Below, piece after piece: positions 27,901 to 40,166 of a DNA stretch of 64,000 bases (positions are counted from its first letter, which is position 1; every line of letters starts with the position of its first letter). The notes below the pieces were generated by a model. That model saw only the letters and a list, made by a program, of their open reading frames with translations, made no database searches and was not told where the DNA came from. The DNA comes from Silene conica (lineage: Eukaryota; Streptophyta; Magnoliopsida; Caryophyllales; Caryophyllaceae). Location: assembly GCA_029255685.2 (NCBI GenBank), contig CM055312.2, positions 53,354,202 to 53,418,201 of the forward strand, written 5' to 3'. The position numbers were made by a program, and so were the translations under genes.

Positions 27901-28474
27901 AGTTAGAAATAGTGTGGTTTTTCAAGGTGCTGGGGTGTCTTCGAGTTTTTTCTTTAGTCTGCAACAGCACGTGTATTCTTTGGCAAGGTCGGCCTTGGAT
28001 GAGTCACAGGATAGACTCTCTTTGTCTTCTTAGGATGAAGATGAGCTTAGGGATTCGGTCCCTTTCTTTGTTGTTAAAGGTTTGGATTCATGTGCGGCTG
28101 TTCGTGTCAAGGTTGATGCGAGTTGGCTCCCGTCTCTCTCTGCTTCTGTTGGTTGGATTGCCTATTATCCGGATGGATCTTTGCTTGGTACTTTTGCTTT
28201 TAAATTTCGTGCTGAATCTCCTCTTCAGGCTGAGGCTTTGGGCTTTTGTTTCGTCTTCCGGTGGGCAGTTGTGCAGAATTTGAGGCAGTTGGACATCTCT
28301 TCGGATTCCCTTTCCTTAGTAAGGCAATTGGCATGATTAAGTCCGTTTTCTTTCAGTATTAAGGGTATTTTAGCTGATGTTCGTCTTCTATTTCCAAACT
28401 TTCATTGTCTATGTACTAGCTACATTCATAGGACCCTTAACAAGGTTGCTCACAACCTTGCGAAAGGGGCATAA
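24945..28474 (+). pseudogene. LINE-1 ORF2, rest: endonuclease end, reverse transcriptase, zf-RVT, RNase H
   Basis: Continues in frame after the Athila-like insertion. The endonuclease ends with LSDHAPI (about 25005; catalytic Asp-His). Reverse transcriptase (about 25.7-26.7 kb) shows SPGPDGF, FIALIPKTE, GLRQGDPLSP and the catalytic MFFADDS near 26430. A zf-RVT domain (about 27.55-27.75 kb; GCPLCG, ETSEHLFRDC) follows, then an RNase H-like domain (RVT_3 type; KVDASW, AEALGF, about 28.1-28.47 kb). Damage: a one-base shift plus a stop in the AYDRVKW motif near 26140-26160, shifts near 26405 and 26600, and stops at 28031-28033 and 28334-28336. The natural end is probably TAA at 28472-28474, after a typical HNLAKGA ending. 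Archaeal-like RNase H is a known acquisition of some plant L1 lineages. Confidence 0.9.
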
Positions 28475-28499
28475 CTCTAGGTTTGTTTTACTATTGCCC

Positions 28500-28518
28500 A
28501 AAAAAAAAAAAAAAAAAA
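28500..28518 (+). other. Poly(A) tail of LINE-1
   Basis: Nineteen A residues after a 25-bp 3' UTR mark the 3' end of the LINE. The flank begins ctatacaaaccc; the matching upstream duplication would lie outside the window. Confidence 0.9.
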
Positions 28519-29255
28519 CTATACAAACCCATTTTTATTCATTTTATGGCATTTTAACATTTAAAATTCATAAACCATGTATTTTAACTCCATAATTTAC
28601 GAAAATTCATATTCATATCATAGGAAATACATGTGAAAACATACTGAAAAATCTCGGCCAGAAGCTTATTTTAACTATTTTTCCCAAAAATAAACATTTT
28701 TAACCATTAAAAATCAATTAAACCGAAAATAAAAATACCAATGAACAATATATATGAAAAATATATTCCAAATATCCTAAAATACATTTAGAATCAGTAG
28801 GTATTCATGCATAAATTATTTCGGCCATATCATATACGAAATGAAATATTAATTTTATTTTTGTTATGCTAATAACTTCGTAAATATTAAACGAATAGCA
28901 TGCAAACAACCTTGTTGCTGATACGTATTTGGGGTGATAATCTTTAAGACGATCAACAAAAATACGAATGTTGCAGCGGAATAACAATACTTGTAAAATA
29001 ATACAATCTTGAATGAATAAAGAACGAAAATTAACCAAGAACGATGAAAGAATGAACGAAGGATGGCCGGTGATGGTGGCCGTCGATGATGATGTGGCTG
29101 ACGTGTCACGGTGGTCACGTTGGTGGCGGATCTTGGTGTTTCTTGATGTTCTCTGAATGTTGATGACGTAATAAGGCACAGCACATCATACTTGAAAGAT
29201 TTGTGAAACGATTTAATGAATGATTTATGATTATCGATGGATAGGATAATTAATC

Positions 29256-29327
29256 AAGCTCACACAGATACCCTCTCAATTATTTGGAAGCTCACACAGA
29301 TATTTCGGGTTAAAGCTCACACAGATA
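29256..29327. repeat. Three copies of aagctcacacagata
   Basis: The 15-bp phrase starts at 29256, 29288 and 29313 (spacings 32 and 25 bp), with unrelated spacers, inside the unresolved LTR-like region. Confidence 0.85.
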
Positions 29328-29417
29328 CTTTAGGGATTTTTTTGTAAGTTAAACTTAACAAGAAAATTTGTTTATAATTTGATTGATAATAAGATGAATA
29401 ACACAAGAACTCGACAG

Positions 29418-29430
29418 CCTATTTATAGGT
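29418..29430 (-). promoter_or_regulatory. TATA box of an LTR-like promoter
   Basis: The minus strand reads cctataaatagg followed by ctgtcgagttcttgtg, the usual plant retrotransposon TATA context with the start about 30 bases downstream. Confidence 0.5.
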
Positions 29431-29524
29431 CTTATGGCCGAAAATCCTACTTGAAATAAGGTAGGAATACCTTATTTGAAACTAACTAGAAATACCTAAT
29501 CCTACTTAAGTTCAAACAACTAGT

Positions 29525-29765
29525 TTGACTAGGATTAAGACTTCTACTTCTACTATAACTATGAATCCTAAAACTAGTAGGATTCCTTATTCTAGTAGGA
29601 TTGTGAATCCTACACATACTAGAAAATCTAATCCTATTAGGATTACAAATCCTACAACAACTAGGATTCCTAATTCTACTAGGACTACGAATCCTAATTC
29701 TACTAGGACTACGAATCCTATCACAACTAGGATTCCTATTTAATTTAGGATTTCCTATTTGTACT
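29525..29765. repeat. Irregular array of AGGATT / AATCCT half-sites
   Basis: About a dozen copies of aggatt or aggact alternate with aatcct, mostly as ctaggatt.....aatcct pairs in irregular units of about 25-30 bp. Opposed half-sites could fold into small hairpins. It lies in non-coding retroelement DNA. Confidence 0.8.
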
Positions 29766-30211
29766 AGGACTCTTACAAAGACTCCTGCTTGGACTTTATA
29801 ACACATTAGTCCTTTATTTTAGACATAAAAATAAACTAACTACTAACTACTAGAACAATACTAACTTGGCCGTGTAGCCACACGTCCCAAGCTTCCATGG
29901 ACGGACCTCTAAAGCTAAATCCATTCCATGTTATCTTGAACACCGTATTCGACCCAAAATCGAACCCATGAAGATAATGATTCAACACAACCAGAATATG
30001 ACATAGGATGGCTGTGAACATAACAATATCCACGAGTTGGCCGTGTGGATTACTGTGTCCGAGACTTGGCCCCTTGTGGGTAATAAGACAGCTTGGATCA
30101 CCATCCCACGTGAGCCTAAACATGATCCTTGAGCCAATATTAAGCTCATAACAGTTCTGTCTCGTCTTATGACTTGGGAATAGATTATAGTAGGATGCTC
30201 CCGCATCAGTT

Positions 30212-30223
30212 GCTCTGATACCA
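30212..30223 (-). other. Primer-binding site, initiator tRNA-Met
   Basis: The minus strand reads TGGTATCAGAGC two bases after the LTR end (cctaaca). It shows that the LTR to its right is a 5' LTR of a minus-strand element. Confidence 0.9.
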
Positions 30224-30225
30224 AT

Positions 30226-31467
30226 TGTTAGGTTTAATAATCTCATAACCTAAAGATTTTAGTCATACTAAACAAATTATAATTAACATTTTAATTATTA
30301 TATTTTAGATCTTATGCATGCTAAAACTAATGCGGAAATAATAAGATTTGAACCCTTACTCATGGTCCAAAATAATGCTAGGATGATTCTCCAAAGTATT
30401 CAACAAGAACACCTCCTCTATGATGCAACCAAGACACCCTTAATGGAACCGAAACCTTGAGTATGCTAGTGCAAGAATCGATTTTACCTTAAACAATATA
30501 CTAATCTTTATTAGAAATATTAAATCAAATACTATAACTAATATAGTATATATTATTATCTCTATAATAAATTTGAGAGGTTTTAAGGAGTTTTCTTACT
30601 TAGAAAATTTTGCAAGAGATTAGAATGAATTGTATTGTAAGCACATCACAATATTTATATAAGTTGTGCTTAGGGTTATGGGTGGCCGGGTATGGGGAGC
30701 TACAAGGGGGAACACTTCCCCTTTCCCATGTAGTTAGGGTGGCTAATAGGTAATAGTCTCAAGGCCACTTTAATGATTGTGTCTTTAAACAATAAACACA
30801 CCTAAATCATTTCTTATTTACATACCCCAAAACCGGCACATACACACTAAAATGGACCACATTTTATAATTTTTGTCAACTTTACAATTGTATGTTATGT
30901 GACATACAATATGTCACAATATTATAAAATAATAATTGTTTTAATTTAAAATACATATTTATCAAATAAATATTATTTATAAATTAATAAATCACATTTA
31001 TCAAGTTGACAAGTAATTCGAAATTACTAACATATAAAATGGTCATTCATAATAATCGTCAATACGATCTACAACTTTTGTAATAACTATAACCCGATTC
31101 ATTCCAATCACGATATTATAAAATATCGTTCATTGTTTAATAATTGACACGTTTCAATTATAAACATAAATCTTACAATAAGATTTAACCTCTGATTTCT
31201 CGGTATACGAGTTTAAGGAATATGATCAACTCGTATCAATATACACTTGATCATCTTGTCAATTAAGGGAATTGTCCTATAGGTGTGACCTAAAGGGATC
31301 AACTGACCACCACCGTCATACGACAATAATGTCAAACTCTAGCTAGCCAATCATTACCGATTAATGTTGGTCAGTTGACTAATATAATTTCGTATCATCC
31401 CTTGCGCATTCTCGTCATGAGATTTAGTTACGTGATCACACTATTGTTGAGAACACATTTCCCAACA
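30226..31467 (-). mobile_element. 5' LTR of a copia-like non-autonomous element
   Basis: Minus-strand ends are TGTTGGGAAATG and CCTAACA, 1242 bp, with a TATA-like tatataaatatt (plus 30650-30662) on the minus strand. A primer site follows directly, but no gag follows that. The LTR interrupts a copia gag at 31468. No second LTR is visible to the left, so the element is incomplete here. The block around 31266-31335 (cctataggtgtgacc, acgacaataatgtcaaac) is shared with the copia LTR at 59000-59080. Confidence 0.8.
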
Positions 31468-32421
31468 AAATCATGTGAATAAAAGAAGAAGAAGACATAC
31501 CAACAGGAGTAACGCGGTCTGCCTTAATGTCCTCACGATACACGGGGCATGTACGCCTCCAATGCCCAGTCTTATGGCAATTGTGGCATTCCATGCTTGT
31601 ATCCTTGCTCTTTATCGTATCCTGTGAGTTGCTCGACTCACCGGGCCCACTCTTAGCAAATCCCGACTTCTTGAACTTAGGCTTACCTGCCGCTAGGTCG
31701 CCTTGAGCTTTCGCTTTCCCTTTAGCTTTGCCTTTACTGGAGATCATGGGAACATCCTGCTTCACGCTCCCACTTAATTTCAGATCCTTCTCGTCTGTAC
31801 GAGAAGGGAGTGGAGCTCATGAGGAGTCTTCTTCATGTCGTTCATGTAATAGTTGGCCCTAAAGAGGGCGAACCTATCATGAAGCGAATGAAGCATTCGA
31901 TCAACGATAATGTTCTCACTGATCTTGCAGTTCAAGGCCTCCAATTTCTCGATATTGTCAATCATGTTGAGAATATGTGGGCTAACAGCTTGGCCCTTCT
32001 AGAGTTTCGCTTCAAAGAAGCGACAGGTATGCTCATATGAAACGATTCTCGGAGCTTTCGAGAATTCGTTTGTGAGCGTGGTGAAAATCTTGTTTGCACC
32101 ATGGGAAATGAAGCGTCTTTGCAAATTGGATTCCATTGCATAGATAAGTACGTTCTTTATCGCACCCGCTTTCATGACGAAGTCGTTATGAGCGCGAACT
32201 CCGTTGGCTCTAGCTCCAGTTCCTGGGTGTGCCGGAATAGGCTCAGTCAAGTATTTGAGCTTTCCGTCAGCAATGGCAGCATTCCGTAATGCCGCCTCAA
32301 AGTCAGAGAAGTTTGACCCATCATTCCTCAGTCTAGTAGACTGATTCATGGAGTCCATGAAGGCTTTAAGCCAGGATTCTCGTGCTAGCTTGGCACTTGG
32401 CATTGGGTCTTCACCAACCAT
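31468..32421 (-). mobile_element. Ty1/copia gag fragment
   Basis: The minus strand reads a copia-type gag (UBN2 family): N-terminal segment near 32.4-32.0 kb (KLARESWLKAFMDSMN), middle segment near 31.97-31.78 kb (ILHSL-like RMLHSLHDRFALFRANYY), then a basic linker and a CCHC knuckle (CHNCHKTGHWRRTC, about 31.58 kb). It is cut by the 30226-31467 LTR just after the knuckle, so protease and polymerase are missing here. Broken, with at least one interruption besides the insertion. Gag would package the element RNA in cytoplasmic particles. Confidence 0.88.
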
Positions 32422-34356
32422 TTGTTATTTAGCAGTTTAAATTTGATCGTGTTCTACACTGAAAAGAAGATAAAACAAAACGATATAAGCAACTCGTCGT
32501 TGTGATTTAAGTCTATTTTAAGCTGAATTTAAACTCATAGACTCATGCATTTATATAATTGATCTCCCTCAAGAATTATATAAACGATCCCAAGACTCAA
32601 TTTCCGTAAATTGATAAGCCAACTGTTTGGCTAGATCTACCGTTAGAACTCCTGGTCGATAGATTTCCGTAAATCTCATCTTTAAGTCCATTATAATCGC
32701 TAGATAGTATCTAGTGACCATAACGTTGAGATAAAATAAATCATCTGTTTCCACTTACCCGACGTAGAAGGGGTCATATTATGCCTATCGACGAAGAAGG
32801 GATTCATGGGAGTCTGATTTATAAAGACTTTTCTCAATTTTTGGTTATACGAGGAAGACCCCGTCAACTTATATTAATCCATTTTAAGTGAACTAAAATC
32901 TAGCATTATCGTGAATGAATGAAATTAAGTGATGGCTTAAAATGTGACAAGTGACATTTGTATGTCATCGAAAACTAACGCGTAACTTCTACATGAGTCA
33001 GTTTTCAGGCATGTTATAGGTGGTTTGGTTTTAGGCGGAAAATTATGCAAGCTATTATCGATGAAAGCATAAAAGAAAGCAATAAACGTAAATAAAAGTC
33101 CTAGTGTGGCCTATCCTACCAAAATAAACATAAAAACAACTTGGAATCCACCGTTGGACCCGAGAAGCTTGTCTTGATGTTCCATCTTGGTCTTTACAGC
33201 GGGATTGAGCATCCGGTCTCCGTCTTTGGTCTTCACAAAATTACTAATTTAAATTACAAATATAAACCTATTTACATTCTAATTTAAATACAAAAGTAAT
33301 TACAAGGGAAAAAAACAAAACAGAGATGCGAGATCTCAAAATTACAAACAAACTATGTTCCATCATTACGGAAACATAATCCACTAAGGCCACACTAAGT
33401 TACAACCGTTTGCAAAAAGTAAATACGTTATAAAAAGCATTCAATAGCATTCACAAGACGATAAATAAAATGCATCAACTAAAACAAATTCATACGTGAC
33501 ATAATACCGTTATTATGTTTAATAAATTTTACCAAACCACCTTACGAGATTAAAATTATGTGATTATACCGTTTTAGTCACATAAATCTTAATAAAATTA
33601 TAATCCATTATTTTAAACCGTTTTAAAATAATATGTATCTTACGAGTGTGAACCGTTTCACAAAAGTCAATAAACTATTTCCGTACATAGTATATTACCA
33701 TTGGCCAAGAGAAAATAAAAAAAAAACTTTCATTTTCGAAATTCTGCCAAACAGGGTTTACTCGATCGAGTCACTAGAGTACTCGATCGAGTAACCTTGA
33801 CAAACGAATTGTTCGATCGAGCAAAACGAACCCAAAAATTTTCAGAGAACTTAAAATTTTCAGAAAAAGGAAAAATACCCTGACAACTATTCGATCGAAT
33901 TAAAACATGATCGATCGAGGAACAGCGCCACTCGATCGAGTACAGCAGGTCTCGATCGAATGACTGGGTCATCGAGGCAGACTACGAATGAGTAGAAACA
34001 CGCTCGTTCGTAGAATCCAAAGTACTCGATCGAGCCAAAAAATTGCTCGATCGAGCAACGGGTTGCTTTAAAAACTGCTCGATCGAGCCAAAAAGTGCTC
34101 GATCGAGTGACGGGTAGAAAATTAAAACAAAACGTGTGTTTATCCTTGATTCAATCGTGTAAATCAACAATAAACAACAACAAATGATTTACCGTCTATT
34201 AAAAATATCGATTAATCAACAATATGCAAATCAAAAACGAAAAACATGATCGACTTCACACAAAATTGGCACACGTCCGAGACATCTTACGAGATGCAAA
34301 TTTTCGATTTTAAAACACCTTATGTAAAACACAATTGTAAAATTTTCGTGGCCTTG
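32422..34356 (-). mobile_element. Long leader of the copia element
   Basis: About 1.9 kb between the primer site and gag on the minus strand, without credible coding. It holds eleven TCGATCGA palindromes (33760-34108). The rest is AT-rich. A leader this long is unusual for copia elements. Confidence 0.7.
33760..34108. repeat. Array of CTCGATCGAG palindromes in phased pairs
   Basis: Eleven 12-bp windows centred on TCGATCGA start at 33760, 33781, 33811, 33889, 33909, 33930, 33950, 34024, 34045, 34077 and 34097. Spacings inside the clusters are 20, 21, 30 or 32 bp. Spacer sequences differ, so the palindrome itself is what is conserved. Confidence 0.97.
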
Positions 34357-34368
34357 GCTCTGATACCA
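34357..34368 (-). other. Primer-binding site, initiator tRNA-Met (copia element)
   Basis: The minus strand reads TGGTATCAGAGC two bases inside the LTR that starts at 34371. Confidence 0.92.
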
Positions 34369-34370
34369 CT

Positions 34371-34855
34371 TGTGGGGAATATACATGTATTCACCCTTAG
34401 ATTTACAGGATTATAACGAAAATTACATATGCGAATATATTCATAAGATGAAAACATGAACGAGAGAATACAACCTTAGGTCCTTTGCGTGAATGGCCTA
34501 AGAACAAGAATTAATGGAAATTCCCTCCTATAACTTGCACCCAAGACTCGTCCGAGATGATGCCGCGTGTGCTAGAAAAGCTCTCCAATTGCCTTGCAAT
34601 ATGGGGAGAGTTGTTGTGAGTTTTAAGATGTGAGATCTAGGTTTTGGGAAAAGACAGTTCTCAAAACCCTAGTTTTTCTTGAGATGTAAAATACCAGTCA
34701 GAAGAATCAGTCATCTGACAAAAAGAGAGTCCCTCTCTATTTGTAATACTCGGCCGAATTAGGGTTAGGGTGAGAGTGGGTTTTCCATTCTTACCTTATT
34801 CCAATACGTGATTCGACCCTAATTGCTAAAATATAATTCGCGGGATTTAATTATA
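34371..34855 (-). mobile_element. Copia 5' LTR, part next to the primer site
   Basis: Plus-strand start tgtggggaat, 485 bp, then the Mutator-like element enters with duplication ttaattata (34847-34855). The other part of the LTR is at 58691-59204. Together they total about 1.0 kb. Confidence 0.85.
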
Positions 34856-35049
34856 GGGTTTTTTGTTTAACACCACCTTTAAAAAACTTTTTCTTCCAAA
34901 CACCACCTTTAAAAAAATAATTTGTCAAACACCACCTTTAATAAAATTTTTATTGTCAAACACCACATTTTGGCCAAAGTTTCAGCGTTTGTGATGGGGT
35001 GACTTTCAGTCGATGTTTCAGATAGCAAACGAGGTCGGTTTAGAGTGTT

Positions 35050-36711
35050 TGTAATACCCCGTATGTTAGCCTCGGTCGACGGCAGTCAAACCATGTTTTG
35101 TACACGTGTTTCAAACGGGATGCTTATAAAGTATTTTACGTAAACTATTATTATTTTATAAATTGTATTTCTACAATTATTTCATATTTCATAATCATTT
35201 TATATTTGATGATTATTTCATAAAATGACATCTCATTCGTATTTCTTTATTTTGATAATATATTTATTATTAAATATATTTCATATTTTATATTTATTTC
35301 TCATTTATACTTGTTTTATTTTTTTAAGTCATAATTATATTTTAATCCTAATTTTTATATATATTTATGTTAGTTCTAATAAAATTATATTCTCATAATT
35401 AATATAATTAGTATAAATAAATTATATGTACTTGATTATTTTAAGTTACGGGTTAAGAACGAGATATGAACGAATTTTGCCTCGATGTGTGTGATGGGCC
35501 GAGTAAGAGAAGCAACGGGCCCAATTATCAAGACCAAATGATACGAATATGATATTGTTCTAAACCATCCATTGACATGAGTAATACAACCCTAATCACC
35601 CCTATCACTATTCTGCCTCCATCAACTTTCACAAAAACCCTACTCCCCTATAATCAGTTGTCGGCCTCCCTACTCCACCTACTCCTAAAGACAAGATGGT
35701 ATGTCGTGGGGTTGAAAAAGAAGCAAAAGAGCGAATGAACAACAAACAGAACAGCTTTCACAACCTTCACAAACACCGTATTTCATCCTTGCGCAACAGT
35801 GGGTTCGTAAGTAGTTTATCATGCTTTTTCAGACCTTCGAATCTGAATACTATAGTTGTATTTAATCTTTGTAGTACGAATAACATGTTTATCGTCTTTA
35901 AATCACCATAGGACCACCGTAACAGTTATAACAATGAGCAATAAGTGGCGACAGTAACTTTGTATGCAACACTTTGTCCGTTTTTGTTTGCTTAATTAAT
36001 CGTGTTGGTGTCAATTCGGGTTGTGTATTCATGAGTATGGGTAGAAGGGTGTTTGTAGGTTATGTTGGTAGTGCTGGGGTGGTCTGCGGTGGTCGGGAAA
36101 ATTGTTTGACAGACGGTGTAGGGGCGTGATAAGGAATGGTCAGAAACAGGGGATACAGGGGTTCGTGAGGGCTTATGTTTGAGGGTGTTGTGCAGGGGGT
36201 TAAGGTGGTGGTGAGGTCTGGTGGTTACCACCAGGGGGTCGTGGGTGGTGAGTGGCGTCTATGGTAGTGATAGGTGGTGGATAGACCGGTGATAGTGGCG
36301 GCTACAGGCGGGTTTACAGGGGTAGGGAAGCATACGGGTACAGTGGTGTTGCAGTCTGCAGTTGTGTAGGTGTGGGTTTTGTACTGGATTCGAGGACTGC
36401 TGGGGTTGAGTTAGGGGTGGTGATGAGCTTCAGTGGTTGCGTCATGGTGTGGTGGTGGTTTAGGTGTTGAGAAGGTGTCGAATGGGTGGTAAATGGGGGC
36501 TGTCAGGGGTTACGGTGTCGGGGGTCTGTTTTTTTGTTAGAGCGTCTGTTTTCGAAATACGGAGTAGTAAGTCCACGGGTGTTGTCATGTTATTATCATT
36601 ATCACATTATTATTATATTATTATTATATTATATTAGTGGTGTAGGTAGTGTGGTGTTGTACTTATTATTATTACAATATTAATTAACATTATCATTTTA
36701 CTATTATTATA

Positions 36712-36754
<43 letters not shown>

Positions 36755-37933
36755 GGAAAAAGTATGTTTATTATTATTAGGATGTGTTGTCCATGATATT
36801 TTAGTTATTAAAGTTCTTAAGTGAATTTTATTATACAAGAATGTGACGGTTATCAATAGTTCGATTATATTTTCTATGTTCGTTTATTTAATTGAAGTTA
36901 GTTATAAAAGCAATAAAGACGGGTTAGTCAAGTTAATTTAAGTAGTCGTGTTTAATACGGTCTCGTAAGGCGTAATATATTATTTAAATAGTTAATTTAA
37001 ATAATTGATATATTATATTAATTGTGTAATTGTATCAGTTAGTGATTACATGTATTATATTGTTAGGTGACGGTTTTGGAGTGGCATAATTCTGTTTACT
37101 TGCTGGCTTACGATTGGACTATATTGCTATACAGGTAGGATACACTGACCTTATACTCTATGAAGTGTTATGAATGGATGTGGTATTATGTGTTTATGGA
37201 TGCCGAAAATGATTTATATGAGAATGATTTGGGTTGGATTGATTGTGAATTAATTGTAATGGCATGAGCATTTGATTATTTGATAACATGATTGAATAAT
37301 TATATCGTTGCATTCATGAGCATAGCATATGCATTGGTTACTGAGAAAGTTATGGTCAGATATTGTTCTGATATAAAGCCCAGGGTGGTTCTGCAGACCA
37401 GGCCTGGTGTCTTATCAGCTATTGAGCTGGTGTTCGGTGACGACCGATTATAGTCTACCGGGAGGTTCGGTATGGCTTGGTGCAAGGGTATGAGTTTGAG
37501 ATTGAGGTTGAGATTGTGATTGAGCTCGGGCATATCATGGCATTTGCATATCATTTATCTGTTGCATTATAATTATTGTGTTATCCTACTCAACCGCGAG
37601 GTTGACAGTGTATTCGTGTACACCTACGATGATCCGGAATGGGGAGTAGATTCTACAGGTCAGGGACAGATGGATTAGGAGCTTGGGCATGGAGAGAGAC
37701 ATGGCTTGGACCTACTTAGAATTAGATCACATGCTTAGATGTTATCATCAGTTGTACTTTTATTCTTTGCGTAGTAGTTGTAATATCAAAAGTTCAAATT
37801 TAATCAGTTTTATATAAAGTACTTTGGTTTGTTTTACTTTGTTATTCACTAACTCGGACATTCTGAGATGGTAACAACTCTATTTATTTGAGAATGTCTT
37901 GCTAAAGGCTCTTAAATAAATGGGGGTGTTACA
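35050..37933 (+). mobile_element. Array LTR 1
   Basis: 2884 bp. Block order is AT-rich start, a gene-leader-like CCCTA-rich part (about 35.58-35.9 kb), GT-rich tract (about 36.0-36.55 kb), ATT microsatellite (36714-36753) and the conserved 3' block. It differs from LTRs 2-4 at several shared sites. Confidence 0.95.
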
Positions 37934-40166
37934 AAGTGGTATCAGAGCGAACGATCCTCAGGCCTAAACCAAATGAATAATAATGAACGTAGGAAGAGTC
38001 TACTAAATGAACCTCAGGTTAGTAACTGTTAGGAGCCCTAGGATTGGGATGAGTTAGGGGCCGCCTCAAATCAAGCCACTGGCCCTTTTAGTCTAACCTG
38101 GTTACCCTTGAGAGATGTAGAGAGTGGGTAGTATAAAATAAAGGAAAAGACCCAATTTATATTGTACTAACGTTTCCGCAGAGAAGAAATGAGGTAAGTT
38201 ATGGTGTGAAATAGGTTGGTGATCTGTGTTGTGAAGTATGATAATGATATTGAATGTTGGTTGAGATATATGATTTCCAAGTATTGAGAATATGAGTATG
38301 AGTATATGAGTTTGAAATATGAGTTTGACTTGTATGGTGATATGCATGCGGCTATATGATCCCTGAACCTTTAGGTAGAGATATAGTATAATGATATGTG
38401 TAATGAGTTGATGATAAGTAGAACCTTAGTGATTCCTAGGATATATTTACGTACTTCAATAAGTTGTGATTGTTATGATGGTAGAAGCCAATGCATTGTC
38501 TATACATACATGATTATTGAGTTATTTAGTTGATTTTATTTTCGGTTTCGCAATCTTTACCGTTTTCTAGATGACAATTACATGTTAATACGGTGCAATG
38601 TGTTTCCGAAGCTTCAAATGATATGACAACTTGTTTGGAGGAAGAATGATTGTGTTTAAATGTGATAATGTGAAGTAATTTTTTTTTTTTTTTTTTTTTT
38701 TTTTTGGAACCAAAATAGTTATAAGTTTCCAGAATGTTACCTTGGTTGTACGTGCTGCCATTTAAAATGTGTTCTCCATATGGATATGAAAATTTGATGT
38801 GTGATAACCTTATGAATTAGCTTTCCAACGCCGTTGGTTGCATGTTAATACGAGTTATATTTCGCGAGAAATAAATAATTTAGTCGACAATGGTCAAATT
38901 GTTATTGCACGGTTTTGTTTTGACACATGTTTTTGAAAAAGAAATCATTTAAAACGTAGTTATTATTTATGCATAATTCCAACTCCGCTATTTAGATTAT
39001 TTATTTATGTTTCCAAAATGATAAGCCATGTAAAATCGTAATGAGTCGTTATTTAATTGTGATTTTTGCAAGTTGTCCAATTTTCTGTCTAATTGCTGTA
39101 TAGTTTCTGTTCAGACCAACTAAGTTGTAAAAATTGTTATAAATAATTCCCTTAAGATATGCATTTGATTCTTTTCCTACGCTTAGTTAATTCCTTATAT
39201 TTTATAAAAACTATAATAGCTCGCACAATAGCTACGCGGTTATTTAATTATGATTTTTAGAAGTTGTTGCGTGACGTATGATTGTTGAAATGGTAAAGTT
39301 TTAAATAGAACAGTTTAATCAAATGTGAATTATGTGATGGAACCATGTAATTTTATGATATGACATTAGTAGCATGGACAGTAGGCATAAGAGATGAATA
39401 TGAACTTTGTTATATGATAATATAACCTTGTTTATTTCGGTGAGTTTTATATAAAGTAGTTTCAACTATACACACGCTATTACAATGCTTGAATTTTGCC
39501 TATTGTCATTCTCTAAACCTGATGTGCAGAAATATGAATTTTACTTCCACAATATGATTACTAATATGAAATATTTTAAGTTGGCAAGTATGAACCATGA
39601 GTAGCTGATAGTCTACATTGGTGTAAATGTGTAAATTTGTGTCAAAATTCCAAGTGAATAGGTGTTAGTTATATTGATTTTGTTTTATTGCGTAGCATGA
39701 AATTGACAAATAGGTTTTGTTGCTTTAAAAGTCGGACTCTAGTTGCCCAGTATAGAGTACTTAACCTATCAGATGATTTGTAACTTTTAATTCGGTGACT
39801 TTCTTGAGCAATGACTGTGGAATTTTGTAATAGGGTTACGGGGACGTAACCATGTTTTAATGAGGATAGGATTGTAAAATCTTAATGATTTATAATATGG
39901 TTAGTTGTTATGGCATGGAAAATTTATATGTCGTGATTGTTTGAATATATTTGTTAATCCTGATTACTTCGGTTATGCATTATATTGTAATTTGTAAAGT
40001 ATTCTTTAATTTAGTTATACGTTACACTTTGGGGACAAAGTTTTCTTAACGAGGGTAGAATGTAACATTTCACGTTTTGCATTGTTTCATACTAGTTGAG
40101 TGTTTCGTTATCGTTTCGGGATGGCGAACGAACTTCGGGACGAAGTTCATTTTAAGGAAGGAAGAC
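37934..40166 (+). mobile_element. Array internal region 1
   Basis: 2233 bp. Primer site TGGTATCAGAGC at 37937, a leader like that of the Tekay element, a poly(T) tract (about 38679-38705), AT-rich sequence with no credible ORF, and polypurine tract ttaaggaaggaagac ending at 40166. Confidence 0.93.

Larger units (their letters stand above)
28519..30225 (-). mobile_element. Unresolved retroelement DNA, probably internal/3' region of a non-autonomous copia-like element
   Basis: No credible protein gene. On the minus strand, 30211-29840 follows a primer site directly and reads like a retroelement leader, with two related segments of about 90 bp (each ending near cacacggccaa). 29525-29765 is an AGGATT/AATCCT array. 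A TATA-like cctataaatagg (minus strand, 29418-29430) with a CT-rich downstream region to about 28900 looks like an LTR promoter and transcribed leader, but I find no partner LTR. 28519-28870 is AT-rich without visible features. Confidence 0.45.

Noticed and set aside
29836-30246. 136-residue minus-strand ORF as a protein gene
   Set aside because: It starts inside the LTR, crosses the primer site and continues into leader sequence; no known domain.
35696-35911. 71-residue ORF repeated at 40813, 45926 and 51041
   Set aside because: It repeats only because the LTR repeats. It has no family signature, and the matching part of the LTR at 61007 does not keep the frame.
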